Shown here piece after piece: positions 1 through 6,706 of a DNA stretch of 11,326 nt. The stretch is from NCBI GenBank assembly GCA_041687475.1, contig JAWLBW010000139.1, positions 1 through 11,326 on the forward strand, read 5' to 3'. Made by a program: the position numbers and the translations under genes. The DNA is from JAWLBW01 sp041687475. GTDB taxonomy: Bacteria > J088 > JAWLBW01. The notes beneath the pieces were generated by a model that had not been told where the DNA came from, made no database searches, and saw nothing but the letters and a program-made list of their open reading frames with translations. The number at the start of each line of letters is the position of its first letter. Position 1 is the first letter of the stretch.

Positions 1-30
1 AAAACTGGTACCCATGTCTTGTCCTTACCC

Positions 31-52
31 GGACGACGGACGTCCGACGTCC
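31..52. repeat. 22-bp near-perfect palindrome downstream of the M19-like gene
   Basis: Positions 31-41 and 42-52 are reverse complements except for one mismatched pair; the centre is CGGACGTCCG. It lies 30 bp beyond the stop codon of the minus-strand gene ending at 82. No T-tract follows on either strand, so it is not a standard intrinsic terminator. It may be a protein-binding palindrome, a 3'-end stem-loop or a chance GC-rich structure. I see no gene in 1-81. Confidence 0.35.
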
Positions 53-81
53 GCCGACCCCCGTGCGGCACGTCCGTCACG

Positions 82-2313
82 TCACTTCGCCGCGGCCTCG
101 ATTGCTTCCCACACCTGCAGCAGGGCCTCGGCCGAGCGGAAGAGGGGTTCGAGGTCGTCGTCGGAACCGCCGTCGCGTCGCACGTCCTCAATCAACTCGG
201 GCAAGAGGCCGATGTGCAGCATGCCCGTCTCATTGAAGTCGATGATACGCTCGCCGAGCGTGGGCTGTTCGAACGTGACCTGCCCGTCGTAGGACTTGAA
301 GGGCCAGGTAACCGGATTGGCCTGTGCGGTCGAACAGACGCTGTTCGGGCCGAAGCGCGGGCCGCGGCCGCCGGCAAACCCGTTCAGGTCGAAACCCAAC
401 GGCTGCGCGGGCAGGCCGTTGGCTTCCTGAACGTCGCGGGCCTTTGCCAGGAACCCGGCAGCCATGGTTCCGGGCGTTTCGGGGTCGCCGCACGTACCGA
501 AGCCCGATTTCGAAAGGCCGCCGGTCCTGTACAGCCGTCCGTCGTAGTTCTGCCCGTGGGTCGAAATGGCCGGGTAGTCGTTTTCCTCGAAAATTTCGAG
601 CGCCTGCACCGTCGACCATTTGGGCAGGTGGGCGATGTCGATGATCATGCCGTACTTCATGAGCTCACGAATCAGTGTTTTGCCCAGGTCGGTCAGGCCG
701 GCGGCCTGGCAATACTCGCCCTCGAGACGGGGTTGCGCCAGCCCCGGCACGATGGGCAGCAGCGTCATCAACGGCTCTTCGGTAAGCCGCGACACGTCGA
801 GCAGAGGACGCGAGAAATAGTCGTCGCGGGGCACGTTCAACCCGCCGAACACCACGTCGCCCCGGTCGAAGTTATGCTCGATGTCGGGGCAGTCGAGCGT
901 GTAATTCGACATATGGCCGCTGTTGATGACGTTGCCCAACTCGATGATGCCCCGGTGTCCATCGCCCGCCGAGAATCCGTTGTCGTACTTGTGCACCGGA
1001 AACACGACGCGCACGCCCTTCTCGTAATAGCGGCGCACCTGCTCCTTCACATGCTCGACCGTGCATTTCGGGGCGCCCGGCGGCGGGGTCAGGAAGCAGT
1101 CGAAGATGTTCGAAATCTCGATGCCCAGCACGACGGCAAGGTTGCCCTTGTTGATCTCGGCGCGCGCTTCTTCGGGCGTGTTCACGATGCGGAACCAACC
1201 CCGTCCGGGGCCGCCTGACCGGGCGTCGATATAGCGCTCCATGGCGCGGGTCTCTTCAATGGTGCGGTCGACGCTCACCATGTCGTTACAGGTATAGGGG
1301 GCCACGCCCGCGCCCAGGCCCACCATGAATTCGCACAGCCCCGAGTTTCCGGTGGCGTGCTGAAAGACGAGACGAAGCCCGCTCAACCAGGCGCGCTCAA
1401 TCCACCGATAATACTGGGTCTGGTGGGTATAGCTGTATTCGGCATTGGGCCATGACGTGAATTTCGGATACCCGGCAGTGTCGTGATTGTAAACGCTGAG
1501 CGAGCCGTTCACGAGTACGTCGGTAATCAGACTCATATCGAGGTCACCGCCGCCGCTCATGAAGTAGCCGACGATGTCGCGCCTGCCCTCGGGGCCGTGC
1601 ACTTCGTCGCAATCTTCCAGCGCATGCTCGACGCCGAGGCGGTGAAAGGGCGCGCCGTGAAAGATACCGCCCCCACCGAAGCCGAGGTTGGTCATGATGT
1701 GCGAATGCGAGTCGGCCATACCGTAAACCTGACCGTCGGGCCAGGGTTCGCTGCGCACGGTGCCGCCGGCATCGAGCGGCAGCTCGGGATACGCGCTGCA
1801 GTTCTGTTGCTCGACGAACTTGAGCTCTAGCGCGTCTTCGGCCGACACCAACCCGCCCTGGCCCAGGTACAGCTTCGAGTTCAGGTGGCGCAGCAGATAA
1901 GGCGAAGTAGTTCCCGCTTTTGTTTCGACGGCCCACTCGGCGTCGGAAAAGCGCTGGTGATGGGGAATGCGAACGTCGGCCTTGCGGTCGGTGCGAAGCA
2001 GCTTCCACGGACCTGCCTTGGCGCCTCGCTTGGCGGCAAGGTAGTTACGCTCCCGATCGTACAGCACGTAATGGCCCAGGTCGCTCGGCTGCAGGCGGAA
2101 TGCGGCGGCTTCACCGGCGCTTTCCACCGCAAAGGCGTAGCTTGCCCCACCTTCGCCGAGAAAACGTCCGTCCTGTGTCGATACGGCGTAGCAGCCGCCG
2201 GCAAGTTCGTAAACCGGCTCGTTCGCTACGGGCTTCTCGACTTTGCTGCAGGCGACGGAACCGAGGGGAAGAAGGGCCAGTGCCGTGTAGATTATCCGTT
2301 TGCGATTGCCCAT
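82..2313 (-). CDS. lipoprotein with N-terminal beta-trefoil-like domain and M19-type (membrane dipeptidase-like) metallohydrolase domain
   Basis: The 743-residue product begins with a lipoprotein signal (basic residues 3-6, hydrophobic 7-20, SVAC with lipidated Cys22); Ser at -3 makes the lipobox relaxed. Residues about 35-172 repeat a 'CYAVSTQDGRFLG' / 'LRHLNSKLYLGQGG' theme typical of fascin-like beta-trefoils. The rest follows the M19/renal dipeptidase TIM-barrel pattern: metal-ligand candidates in DSHSH (His203, His205), bridging Glu399 in GIEIS, His441 in FPVHKYDNGF, His562 in GMIIDIAHLP and His586 in ISTHGQ. M19 enzymes are zinc peptidases acting on dipeptides or related amides; the substrate here is unknown. 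The catalytic part (about 500 residues) is longer than the usual 330-420, with insertions near 460-540 and 595-690. It has nine cysteines (235, 327, 342, 406, 417, 475, 535, 608, 660), suggesting disulfides outside the cytoplasm. The ATG at 2313 is fixed by the signal peptide. I found no clear SD or promoter, so it may be read through from the lipoprotein genes upstream. Confidence 0.85.
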   Translation of the reverse strand: MGNRKRIIYTALALLPLGSVACSKVEKPVANEPVYELAGGCYAVSTQDGRFLGEGGASYAFAVESAGEAAAFRLQPSDLGHYVLYDRERNYLAAKRGAKAGPWKLLRTDRKADVRIPHHQRFSDAEWAVETKAGTTSPYLLRHLNSKLYLGQGGLVSAEDALELKFVEQQNCSAYPELPLDAGGTVRSEPWPDGQVYGMADSHSHIMTNLGFGGGGIFHGAPFHRLGVEHALEDCDEVHGPEGRRDIVGYFMSGGGDLDMSLITDVLVNGSLSVYNHDTAGYPKFTSWPNAEYSYTHQTQYYRWIERAWLSGLRLVFQHATGNSGLCEFMVGLGAGVAPYTCNDMVSVDRTIEETRAMERYIDARSGGPGRGWFRIVNTPEEARAEINKGNLAVVLGIEISNIFDCFLTPPPGAPKCTVEHVKEQVRRYYEKGVRVVFPVHKYDNGFSAGDGHRGIIELGNVINSGHMSNYTLDCPDIEHNFDRGDVVFGGLNVPRDDYFSRPLLDVSRLTEEPLMTLLPIVPGLAQPRLEGEYCQAAGLTDLGKTLIRELMKYGMIIDIAHLPKWSTVQALEIFEENDYPAISTHGQNYDGRLYRTGGLSKSGFGTCGDPETPGTMAAGFLAKARDVQEANGLPAQPLGFDLNGFAGGRGPRFGPNSVCSTAQANPVTWPFKSYDGQVTFEQPTLGERIIDFNETGMLHIGLLPELIEDVRRDGGSDDDLEPLFRSAEALLQVWEAIEAAAK

Positions 2314-2340
2314 TTCAACACATGCTCATTTGGAAGATGG

Positions 2341-2383
2341 AAAAAAGAAAGCGAGACGAATCGCACCGGACGCGTTCTCCGGT
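2341..2383 (-). terminator. possible weak terminator after the LppM-like pair
   Basis: Downstream of the stop at 2440 the minus strand can form a 6-bp hairpin (ACCGGA 2365-2370 with TCCGGT 2378-2383). A 4-bp hairpin follows (2351-2354 with 2361-2364), running directly into a T-rich tract on the minus strand (2350-2341). The stem next to the T-tract is short, so termination would be partial at best. The rest of the 126-bp gap before the M19-like gene shows nothing I recognise. Confidence 0.3.
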
Positions 2384-2439
2384 TCGAAGCCACGCCGCCG
2401 GAGACCGCAACAGGGCCGCATCGGAAGAAGTGCCCGGCG

Positions 2440-3108
2440 TCATCGCCCCAGGCCCCGCGAAAAGAATCGTTTGATTCGCTGCCAGAAGGTGAGGCGCCCC
2501 TCGGCGAAAAGTCGAATCTCGTTGTCACCGCGCAGGTCGGCGAGAGGCACCTTCCACACAAGGGTCGAGCCGTCGAGCTCGCCGTTCGAGGCCGTGATTT
2601 CTCCGGGCAGACTAACGGCGAAGCGGAAACCGAACTGCTCGGGCGCCCGACGCGCCATGGCGGCCTTGCGTTCAGGCGACAGCAGCGGTATGCGCCTGAC
2701 CTGACGCTCGGCCTCGCGCGAGACGGCATCGGCGAAGGAAGGCGGAACCTTGATACGCACGGAGAAACGCCATCGACCACCCGAAAGCCAGTCTACCTGG
2801 TGCCCGACGAAAGGCGAATCGAGCTCCGACACGTCGGCAAACGTACCCGAAAATCCTTCGGTGCGGTTGTTGTCGCCGAGCTTGATTTCGGCTTGTGGAT
2901 AGCGGGCCCGCAGCGAACGGGCGTCGGGCGTCAGGCTGCGGGCCGGACGGCCCTCATGGGGCGGCAGCCAATCGGGAATGACGTAACGTACGTCGGCCCT
3001 GACGGCGCCGGTATGCGAGATCGTGAGTTGCTCGCTGTAATCGAAACAGGCCGCCAGGGTTGCGGCGGCCAGAACGAGAATCAGCCGAAGAGGTGCGAGA
3101 CGCGCCAT
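2440..3108 (-). CDS. LppM-like (DUF3153-type) lipoprotein, second of a tandem pair
   Basis: This is a 222-residue predicted outer-envelope lipoprotein of unknown role. Residues 1-20 are a signal peptide and LAAC gives lipidated Cys21. The mature protein starts CFDY, like its neighbour. Near the C-terminus VSLPGEI (165-171), SNG (174-176) and a Trp at 185 match the 'LPG..-SNG-..W.(I/V)PL' pattern I associate with the LppM/DUF3153 domain. It ends in a basic FWQRIK segment with no C-terminal membrane helix. A GTG at 3123 is in frame. The ATG at 3108 is preferred because GGGAG lies about 9 nt upstream and because it gives a normal signal peptide. The start lies inside the 3' end of the upstream paralogue (28-nt overlap), so translation is probably coupled and the two may work together. 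Family assignment is by motif memory and moderate. Confidence 0.75.
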   Translation of the reverse strand: MARLAPLRLILVLAAATLAACFDYSEQLTISHTGAVRADVRYVIPDWLPPHEGRPARSLTPDARSLRARYPQAEIKLGDNNRTEGFSGTFADVSELDSPFVGHQVDWLSGGRWRFSVRIKVPPSFADAVSREAERQVRRIPLLSPERKAAMARRAPEQFGFRFAVSLPGEITASNGELDGSTLVWKVPLADLRGDNEIRLFAEGRLTFWQRIKRFFSRGLGR

Positions 3109-3734
3109 TTGATGCGCTCCCACATGGTGGCCTTCGAGCGGGCTTCGAGCACGATGACCGATTTGCCCTCGTCAATGAACACCGAGAGGGGAATTTCCCA
3201 GGTCGCCGCGTTCCAGTCTACGACCTGCGCGTTCGACTGGTCAATCTTGCCCGGCAGGTAGACCTTGTAACGGATCTTGTACTTGTCGAGCATGCCGCGC
3301 ATGATCTTGTCGCGCGTCGGATTGGGCGCCTGCGGAACCTGGCCTTCGGCCACGCTGCGGTCGAGACGTACCCGAAAGATTTTCCAGGGGCCGTCGACCT
3401 CGTAGCTGTATTCGTTGCCCCGCTCCGAGAGCGAGCTTACGTGGTCGAACTCGGTCATGATGCGCACTTCACGCATCGATTCCAGCTCACGGAATTCGGC
3501 CCGATACTGCGTGATGCCGGCACGCATACGGTATCGCGCGTCGACCGCGTTCTGGGTAAGGGGAATCTTGTCGCCCAGGTCTGTCTTTTCGAGCAGGCCG
3601 GCGGGAACGCGGTAAGCCATTTCGGCCCGGCCGCTGCCGTCTTCGTTGATGTGCACGACCGAGTCGTACTCGAAGCAGGCGACGAAAGTCAGGGCCAGAA
3701 CCGGCAGTATGTAACGACGGATTGCTGATGTCAT
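3081..3734 (-). CDS. LppM-like (DUF3153-type) lipoprotein, first of a tandem pair
   Basis: The 217-residue product has a short signal with Arg6-Arg7, a hydrophobic core 8-18 and FVAC, giving lipidated Cys20. The mature protein begins CFEYDS and then NEDGSGRAEMAYRVP, a 'DGSG' strand typical of LppM-like proteins. Residues 157-168 (KVYLPGKIDQSN) and TWEIPL at 178-183 align with the same motifs in the downstream gene, and both end in a W-x-R-I-K segment. The two are tandem paralogues with low overall identity. The reading frame is open 71 codons further upstream to 3947, but that extension overlaps the neighbouring glycosyltransferase gene and would bury the signal peptide. The ATG at 3734 is therefore chosen. 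No SD is present; a strong promoter-like sequence lies 10 nt upstream, so the mRNA may be leaderless. Function is unknown. Confidence 0.78.
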   Translation of the reverse strand: MTSAIRRYILPVLALTFVACFEYDSVVHINEDGSGRAEMAYRVPAGLLEKTDLGDKIPLTQNAVDARYRMRAGITQYRAEFRELESMREVRIMTEFDHVSSLSERGNEYSYEVDGPWKIFRVRLDRSVAEGQVPQAPNPTRDKIMRGMLDKYKIRYKVYLPGKIDQSNAQVVDWNAATWEIPLSVFIDEGKSVIVLEARSKATMWERIKWRVSHLFG

Positions 3735-3744
3735 AGCGAGCGTA

Positions 3745-3773
3745 ATCGTATCAAGCGCGTTCTCGCAGGTCAA
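3745..3773 (-). promoter_or_regulatory. sigma70-like promoter of the LppM-like pair, predicting a near-leaderless mRNA
   Basis: On the minus strand TTGACC (3773-3768), a 17-nt spacer and TACGAT (3750-3745) form a good sigma70 promoter, with TGA before the -10 giving an extended -10. Only 10 nt separate the -10 from the ATG at 3734, so transcription should start about 3-4 nt before the start codon. No Shine-Dalgarno is present. A short inverted repeat (3783-3787 with 3792-3796) lies upstream, between this promoter and the stop of the glycosyltransferase gene. Confidence 0.7.
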
Positions 3774-3808
3774 CAAGCGAAGCGTACTTCCGTACGGTGG
3801 GGTCGGCC

Positions 3809-5062
3809 TCAGCCCGCATTTCGGGGGGAAGTCGCGGTGACCGCCGCATCGAGAATCTCTGCCAACCTGCGCGCCTGCTCGCGACGCGAGTATCGGGTAA
3901 TCTCGGGGCCGGGCTTGAAGTCGGGTAGATTGGGATTTTCGCACCACTCGCGGTAACGTTCGACGAGTTGCTTCCTCATGTCGCGGTGCCGATCGGGCGT
4001 TAAGATGACGCCGCGGCCCGTTTCGGCGACGATACGGGTGGCCTCGCCTTCGGGGGCGACACCGAGAATGGGCGTTCCCGAACGGATGTATTCGTAGATG
4101 CGGCCGCTTACGGCTTCAGGGCGGTGACAGGCGAAGAGCAGCAGATGGGCGCGCTGCATCCACCGCACGGCTTCGCCGTGGCTTACAAAGCCCTCGCTCT
4201 GCAACTCGAAGGACTTTCCCGCAGGCGGCCTGATCTTGCCGCTGCCGGCATGCACGACCCGTACCCGGTCGCCGGGTATGACGCCCTCGCGCACCAGCTC
4301 GGCCAGCGCATCCACGAGCTGAGCCGGGTCGGTCATGGCATAAGCCGAGCCCACGAAGGCCAGCGTGAATTTATCGGTCAGCTTCGGGGGAGGCCGGTGA
4401 GCGAAGTCGCTCTCGTCGAAGCCGTTGGGCACCAGATCGACCGGACGCCTGTCGGGGGGACGATCGGTCTGGAATTCGTCTGCCCACGTCTGCGTTACGG
4501 TGGTTACGGCGTCGGCCTCGGCCAGCGTGCGCAGCTCGACGGCGCGCGCCAACCGTCGGTGGGCCGGCGTCACGAAACGTACGTGCGGGTGCCGTGTCCA
4601 GTCGTCGCGGAAGTCGGCTACCCAGGGCAATCGGTAACGGCGCTTCAGCCACAGCCCGGCCAACGTCGTCGAATAGGGGGCCGACGTAGAAAAAACGGCG
4701 TCGGGGCCGCCGCCCTCGTCGATGCGCCGGCCGGTTTCACGCAGTAGGCCCGGAACCCACCCGATCTGGCCATCGATGGGCAGCAGCATGGGCAGGCGGA
4801 ACGATACATAAGCCAGGCCGACTTTACGCAGGGCTTTGTGCATGGCCGCCCCCTCGAGCGTTCGCACCGGAATGCGTTCGAGGTTCGGCGGCAGTTCATC
4901 GAGCAGCGAAGGATCCTGTACGTAAAGATTGCCCTTGCCGGCGTGAAAGACCGTGGGCATCCACCCGAATTCAGGCAGGTACCGCGCGAACTTGGTCATG
5001 CGCATCGATCCGATGCCGCCGATGGGGGGAAACAGGTAACTGAGCAGGAAGAGGCTTCGCAT
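3809..5062 (-). CDS. glycosyltransferase, GT4-like (GT-B fold)
   Basis: The 417-residue protein should transfer a sugar from a nucleotide-sugar donor to a surface glycan or lipid; donor and acceptor cannot be read from the sequence. The N-terminal Rossmann-like half starts with LFLLSYLFPPIGGIGSMR, a glycine-rich loop at 15-18 typical of GT4 enzymes. ADFRDDW at 149-155 is common in this group. The C-terminal half has LVPNGFD (210-216), a strand reading LAFVGSAYA (234-242), and RIYEYIRSGTPILGV (321-335), the usual donor-binding helix region. The frame extends to a GTG at 5107. The ATG at 5062 is preferred because it begins directly at the first Rossmann strand and sits 8 nt after a promoter -10. 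It follows another glycosyltransferase gene with a 77-bp gap holding a stem-loop and its own promoter, so the two are probably separate transcripts in a small surface-glycan locus. Confidence 0.82.
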   Translation of the reverse strand: MRSLFLLSYLFPPIGGIGSMRMTKFARYLPEFGWMPTVFHAGKGNLYVQDPSLLDELPPNLERIPVRTLEGAAMHKALRKVGLAYVSFRLPMLLPIDGQIGWVPGLLRETGRRIDEGGGPDAVFSTSAPYSTTLAGLWLKRRYRLPWVADFRDDWTRHPHVRFVTPAHRRLARAVELRTLAEADAVTTVTQTWADEFQTDRPPDRRPVDLVPNGFDESDFAHRPPPKLTDKFTLAFVGSAYAMTDPAQLVDALAELVREGVIPGDRVRVVHAGSGKIRPPAGKSFELQSEGFVSHGEAVRWMQRAHLLLFACHRPEAVSGRIYEYIRSGTPILGVAPEGEATRIVAETGRGVILTPDRHRDMRKQLVERYREWCENPNLPDFKPGPEITRYSRREQARRLAEILDAAVTATSPRNAG

Positions 5063-5070
5063 GTGCGACC

Positions 5071-5099
5071 ATTGTACGCGCAGGAATGGCGGCGGGCAA
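5071..5099 (-). promoter_or_regulatory. sigma70-like promoter of the second glycosyltransferase gene, leaderless type
   Basis: The minus strand reads TTGCCC (5099-5094), a 17-nt spacer and TACAAT (5076-5071), followed by 8 nt and then ATG at 5062. The distance puts the predicted transcription start within 1-2 nt of the start codon. No SD is visible. This promoter decides between the two candidate starts of the gene: it lies downstream of the alternative GTG at 5107. Confidence 0.68.
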
Positions 5100-5100
5100 T

Positions 5101-5135
5101 GCTTCACGAGCGCCCTTCGGGCACTGTCGCGAAGC
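5101..5135 (-). terminator. 35-nt stem-loop just after the first glycosyltransferase gene (terminator-like, no U-tract)
   Basis: GCTTC (5101-5105) pairs with GAAGC (5131-5135). Inside it, on the minus-strand RNA, AGUGCCC pairs with GGGCGCU around a GAA loop, with one G-U pair. The structure begins 4 nt past the stop codon at 5140 and ends 2 nt before the -35 box of the next gene. There is no U-tract, so it may act as a 3'-end stabiliser or a weak terminator rather than an efficient intrinsic one. Confidence 0.45.
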
Positions 5136-5139
5136 CTGC

Positions 5140-6312
5140 TTAACGGGCCTGCATACCCATGGCGGTGCGCAGGGTGCGCAGGTACGAGAAGGAGCTTCCT
5201 TCCCCCCGCGATGCAGCCAGCGTCTGATAAATCGCTTCGAGGCGGTCAAGAGACCGACCGCGGTCGGCCCGTTGCCCGACCAGCTCGCGACCGGCTTTTC
5301 CCAGGCACGCCCGTTCATCGTCCTTCATCGCGAGCATCTGCTTGAGTGAAGCGGCGACCTCTGCGGCGCTTTCGGGTTGCACCAGATCGCCGTGAACGCC
5401 GGGGGTGAGCCATTGACGCACGGCAGGCAGATCGGACGCAATGACGGGCGTTTCGCAGGCCAGGGCCTCGAGTATCGTCAGGGCCGGCGCGTCGGAAGAG
5501 GGTATCGACACCAACAGGTCGGCGGCGGCGTAATAAAGCGGAAGCTCGTCGTACGAAACCGGTTCAATCCACCGCAGCGAGCCGGCAATGCCCAGCCTGT
5601 CGGCCTGTTCGCGTAGCGACGCTTCGTAGGCAGGGTCGGCCAGATAACGTGACACGACGAGAATAGAGCGAGGATAAACCTTCCGAACCTCTGCCCAGGC
5701 TTCGAACAGCACGTGCTGGTTGTAAAGCGGTGTCAGCGAACGCAGGCTGAGCACGACCGCATGATCGGCGGGGGCAAGTGCGCGTCGCAACTCTCCGGCT
5801 TCCTGCCTTCGGCTGAAGTGGGCGGTATCGACGCCCCAGGGCAGAACCTCGTTGCGTGCGCGGCGACCCGATAGCCGGGTTATGACTTCCCGCAGGGCTT
5901 CGGCGGGCGAGAGCACCCAGTCGGCCGACCGCAAGGCCAGTGCCGTCTGCAGCCGCGCCGCCGTCGAGCGTTGGGGCAGCAGAAGTGCGTCGCTTCCCCA
6001 GACCGTCATGACGTGGGGATGAAAGCCGCTGGCCACGGCCGGGTACCCGCCCGTATTGATAAAATGCGAATGCAGAACGTCGGGGCGCAGCTCGTTGAGC
6101 GCTTTGTGCACGGCGCGCGCCCGCGCCAGAAGCGAAGCCGTACCGCGATAGGAAACCACCTTGACTTCGAGCCGCAACGGCGCAGGCGCCTTCGTATCAG
6201 GCGTAAGCACGGTAATGCGGTGGCCGCGCCCGGCAAGATCGGCGGCAAGCCGTGCCAAGTGCGGCGAACCGGCGTCTCCCAACAGCGCGATGGAAAGGGC
6301 GGAACTGTGCAT
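5140..6312 (-). CDS. glycosyltransferase family 4 protein of the 'WGSD' type
   Basis: This is a 390-residue GT-B enzyme. The N-terminal half starts with ALLGDAGSPHLARLA, the acceptor-side loop, and contains HSHF (81-84) and VWGSD (104-108), a signature of one GT4 subgroup. The C-terminal half has LPWGVDT (157-163), SLRSLTPLYN (189-198; Arg191 expected near the donor phosphates), SSDAPALTILEALACETPVI (272-291) and ASDLPA (292-297). The usual E-x7-E is D274-x7-E282, a substitution I recall in the WGSD subgroup. It probably transfers a nucleotide-activated hexose in surface polysaccharide or glycolipid assembly; the substrate is unknown. The ATG at 6312 matches the family N-terminus, has no SD, and lies 10 nt from a -10 box. 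It is divergent from the BKACE gene across a 394-bp gap. Confidence 0.85.
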   Translation of the reverse strand: MHSSALSIALLGDAGSPHLARLAADLAGRGHRITVLTPDTKAPAPLRLEVKVVSYRGTASLLARARAVHKALNELRPDVLHSHFINTGGYPAVASGFHPHVMTVWGSDALLLPQRSTAARLQTALALRSADWVLSPAEALREVITRLSGRRARNEVLPWGVDTAHFSRRQEAGELRRALAPADHAVVLSLRSLTPLYNQHVLFEAWAEVRKVYPRSILVVSRYLADPAYEASLREQADRLGIAGSLRWIEPVSYDELPLYYAAADLLVSIPSSDAPALTILEALACETPVIASDLPAVRQWLTPGVHGDLVQPESAAEVAASLKQMLAMKDDERACLGKAGRELVGQRADRGRSLDRLEAIYQTLAASRGEGSSFSYLRTLRTAMGMQAR

Positions 6313-6322
6313 GCTCGCGACC

Positions 6323-6352
6323 AGTGTACCGAACCCCCTTGCGGTCTGTCAC
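6323..6352 (-). promoter_or_regulatory. sigma70-like promoter of the first glycosyltransferase gene, leaderless type
   Basis: The minus strand reads GTGACA (6352-6347), an 18-nt spacer and TACACT (6328-6323), then 10 nt to the ATG at 6312. The predicted start of transcription falls about 4 nt before the ATG. No SD occurs in these 10 nt. Confidence 0.6.
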
Positions 6353-6392
6353 GGACGGAGGCAGGCTGATCGGTAAACGGGGACGTGGCGCC

Positions 6393-6450
6393 GGGTTGCA
6401 CGGCGTGATACATGAAAGGTGATAGGTGATACGAGGTGTTCATGCAACCC
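6393..6450. repeat. inverted repeat enclosing a heptamer quartet in the divergent intergenic region
   Basis: GGGTTGCA (6393-6400) and TGCAACCC (6443-6450) are perfect inverted arms. A second pair, CATGAA (6411-6416) and TTCATG (6439-6444), is nested inside and overlaps the outer right arm by two bases. Between the outer arms sit four 7-bp units in exact register: GTGATAC at 6405, ATGAAAG at 6412, GTGATAG at 6419 and GTGATAC at 6426. No open reading frame here looks coding. Confidence 0.6.
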
Positions 6451-6494
6451 CGGATATCCACTTTCCACCATGCGTCACGTACCATAGCAAACAA

Positions 6495-6524
6495 CCGTGC
6501 AGCACGAGACGTATCACGTTTCAC
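6495..6524. repeat. 12-mer CCGTGCAGCACG followed by inverted heptamer array (intergenic element, copy A)
   Basis: CCGTGCAGCACG at 6495-6506 contains the palindrome CGTGC-A-GCACG. Four nt later come GTATCAC (6511-6517) and GTTTCAC (6518-6524), which on the minus strand read GTGAAAC then GTGATAC. They are inverted relative to the quartet at 6405-6432. The identical 12-mer, also beside an inverted heptamer array, recurs at 7947-7958. The rest of 6353-6599 holds a further GC-rich inverted pair (GGGGCC 6546-6551 with GGCCCC 6570-6575) and no recognisable gene. Confidence 0.6.
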
Positions 6525-6599
6525 AGCCGTCCGGCTTTGCTGCTCGGGGCCCTTTAGCTGGTGGCCGCCGGCCCCAAGGCCGCGAACATCGCCCTTCGC

Positions 6600-6628
6600 T
6601 TGACAGCCGCAGACTTCTCCGTTAAAGT
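6600..6628 (+). promoter_or_regulatory. near-consensus sigma70 promoter of the BKACE gene
   Basis: TTGACA (6600-6605), exactly 17 nt, then TAAAGT (6623-6628). This is the strongest promoter in the window by consensus match. Transcription should start near 6634-6636, leaving a leader of about 70 nt that carries the palindromic operator and a proper ribosome-binding site. Confidence 0.75.
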
Positions 6629-6636
6629 CTAGTGAA

Positions 6637-6656
6637 TTGATTGACGCGTCAGTCAA
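6637..6656. promoter_or_regulatory. 20-bp palindromic operator, TetR-type architecture
   Basis: TTGATTGACGCGTCAGTCAA is an inverted repeat with 9 of 10 pairs matching. It starts 8 nt past the -10 box, so it overlaps or immediately follows the predicted transcription start. This is the classic position for a dimeric repressor. Its length and lack of a central gap resemble TetR-family operators of acyl-CoA or amino-acid catabolism genes. No regulator gene is in the window, so the family is inferred. Confidence 0.65.
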
Positions 6657-6696
6657 CCGGCGGACGCGAACGGAAAATATCCCCTTCACTACGAAC

Positions 6697-6701
6697 GGAG
6701 G
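6697..6701 (+). promoter_or_regulatory. ribosome-binding site of the BKACE gene
   Basis: GGAGG lies 5 nt before the ATG at 6707 and decides the start against the in-frame upstream ATT at 6641. It is the only full SD in front of a first gene in this window. Confidence 0.85.
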
Positions 6702-6706
6702 CTGCC

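Noticed and set aside
19..1218. 399-codon plus-strand open frame
   Set aside because: It is antisense to the M19-like gene, which has a lipoprotein signal and metal-binding motifs.
1885..3261. 458-codon plus-strand open frame
   Set aside because: It runs antisense across two genes and their intergenic gap and has no recognisable domain.
3783..3796. Inverted repeat CGTAC/GTACG as terminator of the second glycosyltransferase gene
   Set aside because: It has only a 5-bp stem and no T-tract; too weak to call.
3735..3947. 71-codon N-terminal extension of the first LppM-like gene
   Set aside because: It overlaps the end of the glycosyltransferase gene and the promoter, and would place the signal peptide internally.
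5063..5107. GTG start at 5107 for the second glycosyltransferase
   Set aside because: The 15 extra residues precede the first Rossmann strand, and the promoter -10 at 5071-5076 lies downstream of that GTG.
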